37,872 nt of DNA from an uncultured Actinomycetes bacterium (GTDB lineage: Bacteria > Actinomycetota > Actinomycetes > Nanopelagicales > Nanopelagicaceae), in NCBI GenBank assembly GCA_903919375.1, contig CAIXHZ010000042.1, forward strand, positions 1 through 37,872, given 5' to 3'. Positions 33,698-37,872 of this stretch are shown one piece after another. The first letter of the stretch is position 1. Each line of letters opens with the position of its first letter. A model generated the notes under the pieces. The model searched no databases, was not told the origin of the DNA, and was given only the letters and a program-made list of their open reading frames with translations. The translations under genes were made by a program, and so were the position numbers.

Positions 33698-33728
33698 CCG
33701 CTTCACCACAACTTCCCGCTGAGCAAGG

Positions 33729-33734
33729 TAGCAT
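33729..33734 (+). promoter_or_regulatory. Candidate -10 (TAGCAT) 7 nt upstream of rimO GTG
   Basis: TAGCAT-TGCGCAG-GTG; no clear SD. Confidence 0.35.
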
Positions 33735-33741
33735 TGCGCAG

Positions 33742-35169
33742 GTGAGTTCAGACCTGCAGGTAAAAGCCCCCAAGACCGTTGCACTTGTAACGTTGGGGTG
33801 CGCCCGCAATGAAGTCGACTCCGAAGAACTCGCTGGCAGACTCGCCGCCGATGGCTGGACCTTGGTCGATGATGCAGCGCTGGCAGAGGTTGCCGTTATT
33901 AATACCTGCGGCTTTATTGAAAGTGCGAAGAAGGATTCGGTAGATGCCCTTCTTGAGGCCCACTCCCTCAAAGGCAATGGCATTACTCAAGCGGTAGTAG
34001 CTGTCGGCTGTATGGCTGAGCGCTACGGCAAGGAGTTAGCAGAAGCGCTCCCTGAAGCCGATGCCATTCTCGGTTTCGATGATTACACCGATATTTCCAA
34101 TCGTTTGCGCACAATCATTAATGGCGGCTCGGTGGAAGCGCACACTCCAAAAGATCGTCGAACTCTGCTCCCAATCTCCCCTGCCGCTCGCGCTGAAAAT
34201 CGCGATGCTGCGGTACTCAATCGCCCCGAACCCACCAACCAATTTGGCCAAGGCGTTCGCGTCATGCGCAAGCGTCTGGAGAGCGCGCCGGTGGCGCCAC
34301 TCAAAATCGCCTCTGGCTGCGATCGTCGTTGTTCCTTCTGCGCCATCCCGATGTTCCGCGGCTCTTTCGTCTCCCGTCGGCCAGTGGAAATTATTGAAGA
34401 GGCCAAGTGGCTGGCCGATCAAGGCGTCTCTGAAATTTTCTTGGTGAGTGAGAACACCACTTCATATGGAAAAGATTTTGGCGATCTTAAGGTGCTCGAG
34501 ACGATGCTTCCCGATCTCTCGGCCATTAGCGGCATTGAGCGAATCCGGCTTTCCTATCTCCAGCCAGCTGAGATGCGCCCCTCGCTTCTCCAAGCGATGG
34601 TGAGTGTTCCAAAAGTCGTGCCGTACTTCGATCTCTCTTTCCAGCATGCCAGCGGAAGCGTTCTTCGTCGTATGCGCCGCTTTGGTGACTCCGAGAAGTT
34701 CCTTCACTTGATCGAACAGATTCGCGCGCTAGCACCCGAGGCCGGAATCCGTTCTAACGTGATCGTTGGTTTCCCAGGGGAGACGCAAGCGGAGTATCAA
34801 GAATTAGTTCACTTCATCTCCGAGGCGCGCATGGATGCCGTAGGCGTCTTTGGTTACTCCGATGAAGATAAGACCGAAGCGCTGACCTTGCCGGATAAGG
34901 TAGAGGCAGATGTAATTCGCCACCGTGTTGAAGAGCTTTCGACTATGGTCGATGAACTCCTAATGCAACGCGCGGAGGAGCGCATTGGCGAGAAAGTTCG
35001 CGTACTTATCGAAGATGCCGAATTGCAAGAAGGTCGCGCCGAACACCAAGGCCCAGAGGTCGATGGCTCTACCTTTATCCAAGGTCGCGGCCAATACAAG
35101 GTAGGCGAATATGTCGATGCGATTGTCATCGATGTAGCCGGCGCAGATTTGGTAGCCCAGCCGTTATGA
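33742..35169 (+). CDS. rimO: Ribosomal protein S12 methylthiotransferase
   Basis: [67 protein letters not shown]-terminal TRAM. Confidence 0.94.
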   Translation: MSSDLQVKAPKTVALVTLGCARNEVDSEELAGRLAADGWTLVDDAALAEVAVINTCGFIESAKKDSVDALLEAHSLKGNGITQAVVAVGCMAERYGKELAEALPEADAILGFDDYTDISNRLRTIINGGSVEAHTPKDRRTLLPISPAARAENRDAAVLNRPEPTNQFGQGVRVMRKRLESAPVAPLKIASGCDRRCSFCAIPMFRGSFVSRRPVEIIEEAKWLADQGVSEIFLVSENTTSYGKDFGDLKVLETMLPDLSAISGIERIRLSYLQPAEMRPSLLQAMVSVPKVVPYFDLSFQHASGSVLRRMRRFGDSEKFLHLIEQIRALAPEAGIRSNVIVGFPGETQAEYQELVHFISEARMDAVGVFGYSDEDKTEALTLPDKVEADVIRHRVEELSTMVDELLMQRAEERIGEKVRVLIEDAELQEGRAEHQGPEVDGSTFIQGRGQYKVGEYVDAIVIDVAGADLVAQPL

Positions 35170-35729
35170 GTTCGCCTGAGTCAGCCACTACACAAAGTGG
35201 CAACTTCAATCTTCCTAACTTTTTAACTGTTCTTCGCGTGGTGGCACTTCCATTTTGCGCCTATGCCCTTTTTAAAGATCACGGCAATAACCATCATTGG
35301 CAATACCTTGCCTGGACCGGATTTTTCCTCGTTGGCCTCACTGATTTCTTTGACGGTCGCATCGCTCGTTCTCGTAAGACGATCACTAGCTTTGGAACAT
35401 TTCTTGATCCGGTAGCTGATAAGGCCGCGATTGGTACTGCACTGATTGGGCTATCCATTCTCGGAAAACTCTGGTGGTGGGTGACTGCCGTAATTTTGAT
35501 TCGAGAGATTGCTGTCACGGTTCTTCGTTTGGCGGTCATCAGTGATGGTGTTATTCCAGCCAGCAAGGGCGGAAAGCTCAAGACCCTGCTCCAAAGCTTT
35601 GGCGTTGGCTTCTTTATCTTGCCACTTCCGCATTGGGCGCTTGTGCCCCGAGATCTCTTTATGGCCGCGGCCGTCATTCTCACCATGACCACTGGCTTTG
35701 ATTACTTCGCCAAGGTGCTGCGCCGCTAA
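35166..35729 (+). CDS. pgsA: CDP-diacylglycerol-glycerol-3-phosphate 3-phosphatidyltransferase
   Basis: [50 protein letters not shown] (CDP-alcohol phosphotransferase motif). Confidence 0.93.
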   Translation: MSSPESATTQSGNFNLPNFLTVLRVVALPFCAYALFKDHGNNHHWQYLAWTGFFLVGLTDFFDGRIARSRKTITSFGTFLDPVADKAAIGTALIGLSILGKLWWWVTAVILIREIAVTVLRLAVISDGVIPASKGGKLKTLLQSFGVGFFILPLPHWALVPRDLFMAAAVILTMTTGFDYFAKVLRR

Positions 35730-36208
35730 TGGCTAAGACATTAACTTCGGCCGAAGAGATCGTTAAGGCACTCAAAAAGAAGAAGCGCACCATGGTGACT
35801 GCTGAATCCATTACCGGTGGTGGACTGGGTGCTGCGATCACTGATGTGCCGGGCGCTTCTGAAGTCTTTCTCGGCGGGCTTATTACCTATAGCGATAAGG
35901 CCAAGCAATCGATCTTGCAGGTTGCAACGCGCCTACTGACTAAGCACACTGCGGTTTCCGAAGAGGTGGCCTCGGCGATGGCCGAGAGCGCTCGCCTGCA
36001 ATTTAAGGCCGACTACGCCATTGCCACCACTGGTGTGGCTGGTCCCGGCAAGGCCTATGGCCAGAAAGCTGGCACAGTATGGGTGGCGATTGCCAGCAAG
36101 AAAGAGGTCCACACTATTGCGCTGGCGCTTTCGGGGGATCGCTCAGATGTGCGCCACGCGGCTATAGAGAGCGCATTAGCCGCCTTTGCGCGTATTCTTG
36201 CCCTGTGA
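35729..36208 (+). CDS. CinA C-terminal domain protein / nicotinamide-nucleotide amidohydrolase PncC
   Basis: [64 protein letters not shown]-terminal domain only. Confidence 0.92.
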   Translation: MAKTLTSAEEIVKALKKKKRTMVTAESITGGGLGAAITDVPGASEVFLGGLITYSDKAKQSILQVATRLLTKHTAVSEEVASAMAESARLQFKADYAIATTGVAGPGKAYGQKAGTVWVAIASKKEVHTIALALSGDRSDVRHAAIESALAAFARILAL

Positions 36209-36474
36209 CTCTTCTCCGTACCCATATCGGTAGCACCCTGCGCAGCGCCCGCGTTGCTCAAGGCCGCACCCTGCGCGATGTCGCCAAAGGTGCCCGCGTC
36301 TCCTTGGGTTATCTCTCTGAGGTAGAGCGTGGCCAGAAAGAAGCATCGTCTGAACTTCTTAACTCCATCTGCCAGGCGCTCGATCTTTCCCTGAGCACTG
36401 TCATGATTGATGTCGCCCATCTTGTTAAGTCTTCTGAAGCACCAGTATTAACTGTGGTCGACGACGCGGCCTAA
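36205..36474 (+). CDS. clgR: XRE-family HTH regulator, ClgR/PopR-like
   Basis: [63 protein letters not shown] overlap with the cinA-like gene. GTG 36205 preferred over the track start 36079. Confidence 0.82.
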   Translation: MTLLRTHIGSTLRSARVAQGRTLRDVAKGARVSLGYLSEVERGQKEASSELLNSICQALDLSLSTVMIDVAHLVKSSEAPVLTVVDDAA

Positions 36475-36484
36475 GGCAGCGCCA

Positions 36485-37015
36485 GTGACCGAAAAATACG
36501 CCCCACAAATGGCAACTCAACAACGCTCCCGCGCCGCAATTCTGGCTGGCGCCAAGGCAGTCATTGCCGAATCGGGCAATTACGAATCTCATATGATTGA
36601 CATCGCGGCAAGAGCTCAAGTCTCACGAGCTACGGTCTATAACCACTTTGCTGATAAAGAAGAGATGATGCTGACTCTTCTGGAGTCAGAGATTGACCGA
36701 TTGGCTGAACTTGCTCGAAGCGCCGCAGACCCGGCCGAAGCCCTTCGCCTGCTCTCAATTGATATCTCCGAGGATCCAGCACTGCGCAAGATGGTGACTA
36801 GCGATCCACTGGATATCGCTCGCTTTGTTACGGTGACCGACCATCCGTTATGGTCTAAGGCGCTCGCGCATCTGTCAGATATCTTCGGCGCCCAAAATTC
36901 AGCTCTGATTATTCGTTGGTTGATCGGCCAGATCGGCGCGCCATTGACTGCCGCCGAATCTGCCAGCCAAGCCCTCCAATTAGCCTCGGCGCTCGCCCGC
37001 TCAAGCTTGGATTAA
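36485..37015 (+). CDS. TetR-family transcriptional regulator
   Basis: RAAILAGAKAVIAESGNYESHMIDIAARAQVSRATVYNHFADKEEMMLTLLESE, TetR HTH. Confidence 0.88.
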   Translation: MTEKYAPQMATQQRSRAAILAGAKAVIAESGNYESHMIDIAARAQVSRATVYNHFADKEEMMLTLLESEIDRLAELARSAADPAEALRLLSIDISEDPALRKMVTSDPLDIARFVTVTDHPLWSKALAHLSDIFGAQNSALIIRWLIGQIGAPLTAAESASQALQLASALARSSLD

Positions 37016-37018
37016 TCC

Positions 37019-37210
37019 ATGAGAATTACGGAACTGCGCTCGCGAATCTTTGATTACTTTCCCGATGCAGATACCTATGCCCGCGATATCGTGCACTCAG
37101 AACTCGGTGGCCGGACTGTCAATGAAGCTCTCAAGGCGGGGGATGAGCCAGGCGATATCTGGAAAGCAGTGGTGAAACATAATCCCGAGATGCCACTTAA
37201 ATTTCGGTAA
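37019..37210 (+). CDS. DUF3046 family small protein
   Basis: MRITELRSRIFDYFPDADTYARDIVHSELGGRTVNEALKAGDEPGDIWKAVV, resembles the small protein usually next to recA in Actinobacteria. Confidence 0.82.
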   Translation: MRITELRSRIFDYFPDADTYARDIVHSELGGRTVNEALKAGDEPGDIWKAVVKHNPEMPLKFR

Positions 37211-37261
37211 TAATGAATGGTCATTGAGATTAAATTTGATGCAAGAAAGTCGCATGTAATT

Positions 37262-37267
37262 TATATT
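37262..37267 (+). promoter_or_regulatory. Candidate -10 element (TATATT) for a leaderless transcript of the terminal ORF
   Basis: TATATT then 6 nt then GTG at 37274; no Shine-Dalgarno visible; no convincing -35. Confidence 0.4.
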
Positions 37268-37273
37268 TTGTGA

Positions 37274-37872
37274 GTGAAGTTCCTCAGAGTGGTAATTAGT
37301 TTCGCCCTACTGGTTGGCGTATTGAACTTCTTATCTACCCCTACATTTGCAGCAGAATCAACCATCGTTCCATTTCTCCTACCTTGCGAAGGAAATGAAA
37401 GTCGTTGCATTGAAAGTCTAGTTGCAACAAAGGCAGATGGAACGAAAATTAAGGCACAACCGACTGGGCGAATAATTAACCAATCCCTTGGTAATACTGA
37501 TCCATATTTCAAGTACATTCAAGGTCAATCAGTCGAATGGGAATTTCCAGGTTTGACCTTTCAAAATGGATCAGGGAGAGCATTTTTAAGAAGTTATTAT
37601 AGGCCAGCAAGCAATTTACATTGCTGGAGTGATGGAAATTGCTCTTCTAATGAAGAGGAATGGGGAACCTATATGGTCCCTTCTGATCTTTCTGGTTCTC
37701 GACCACTTGTGAATCTGAGTCAACAAGATGCACAAGTGATCTGCCCATCTAACCCTTCGGGCTGCATACTAGGAAGTCCACCATGGGAATTCGGTATTGA
37801 TATCAGCTTCACACTCACTGTCAGGATGGCTCCAGATTTCGTCCCACTCTACACACAGGGTAGAGTCAAAAA
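37274..37872 (+). CDS. Secreted protein of unknown function, 3'-truncated by the window end
   Basis: Manual translation: VKFLRVVISFALLVGVLNFLSTPTFAAESTIVPFLLPCEGNESRCIESLVATKADGTKIKAQPTG...LHCWSDGNCSSNEEEWGTYMVPSDLSG...VICPSNPSGCILGSPPWEFGIDISFTLTVRMAPDFVPLYTQGRVK. Signal peptide with A-x-A-like site; about 199 codons without a stop. Absent from the ORF track because it has no stop in the window. Confidence 0.85.
   Translation, partial: MKFLRVVISFALLVGVLNFLSTPTFAAESTIVPFLLPCEGNESRCIESLVATKADGTKIKAQPTGRIINQSLGNTDPYFKYIQGQSVEWEFPGLTFQNGSGRAFLRSYYRPASNLHCWSDGNCSSNEEEWGTYMVPSDLSGSRPLVNLSQQDAQVICPSNPSGCILGSPPWEFGIDISFTLTVRMAPDFVPLYTQGRVK

Noticed and set aside
37212-37225. AATGA-ATGG-TCATT inverted repeat after DUF3046
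   Set aside because: Only 5 bp, AT-rich and not followed by a T-run; too weak to call a terminator or operator.
37261-37518. Minus-strand 85-aa ORF at the 3' end
   Set aside because: Antisense to the signal-peptide ORF starting at 37274, which has far better protein character.

Overview
The window is a dense, almost entirely plus-strand block of actinobacterial core genes. In order: rpsB(partial)-tsf-pyrH-frr-cdsA-rlmN-[aldehyde dehydrogenase-ureohydrolase]-dxr-rseP/rip-ispG-proS-TSUP permease-rimP-nusA-ylxR-infB-rbfA-truB-ribF-thioredoxin-fold protein-rpsO-pnp-M16 peptidase-dapB-glutaredoxin-like-(azlD/azlC on minus)-thyX-dapA-rnj-ftsK-RodZ-like-rimO-pgsA-cinA(C-terminal type)-XRE regulator-TetR-DUF3046. 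The moderate GC, short or overlapping gene junctions and thyX/mycothiol-type redox genes suggest a streamlined actinobacterium, possibly a freshwater acI-like lineage (tentative). I see no obvious defence, CRISPR, mobile or biosynthetic system. The parts most worth a second look are: (1) an AT-rich 3' tail where recA would normally follow DUF3046, carrying a secreted six-cysteine ORF that runs off the window and is missing from the ORF track; (2) an unannotated, strongly structured RNA leader between ylxR and infB; (3) a recognisable Actino-pnp-type RNA structure between rpsO and pnp; (4) an aldehyde dehydrogenase-ureohydrolase pair embedded in the rlmN-dxr operon; (5) a recurring -10-like hexamer exactly 6-7 nt upstream of start codons, suggesting leaderless transcripts. 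All product calls come from reading motifs and remembered family resemblance; no searches were run.
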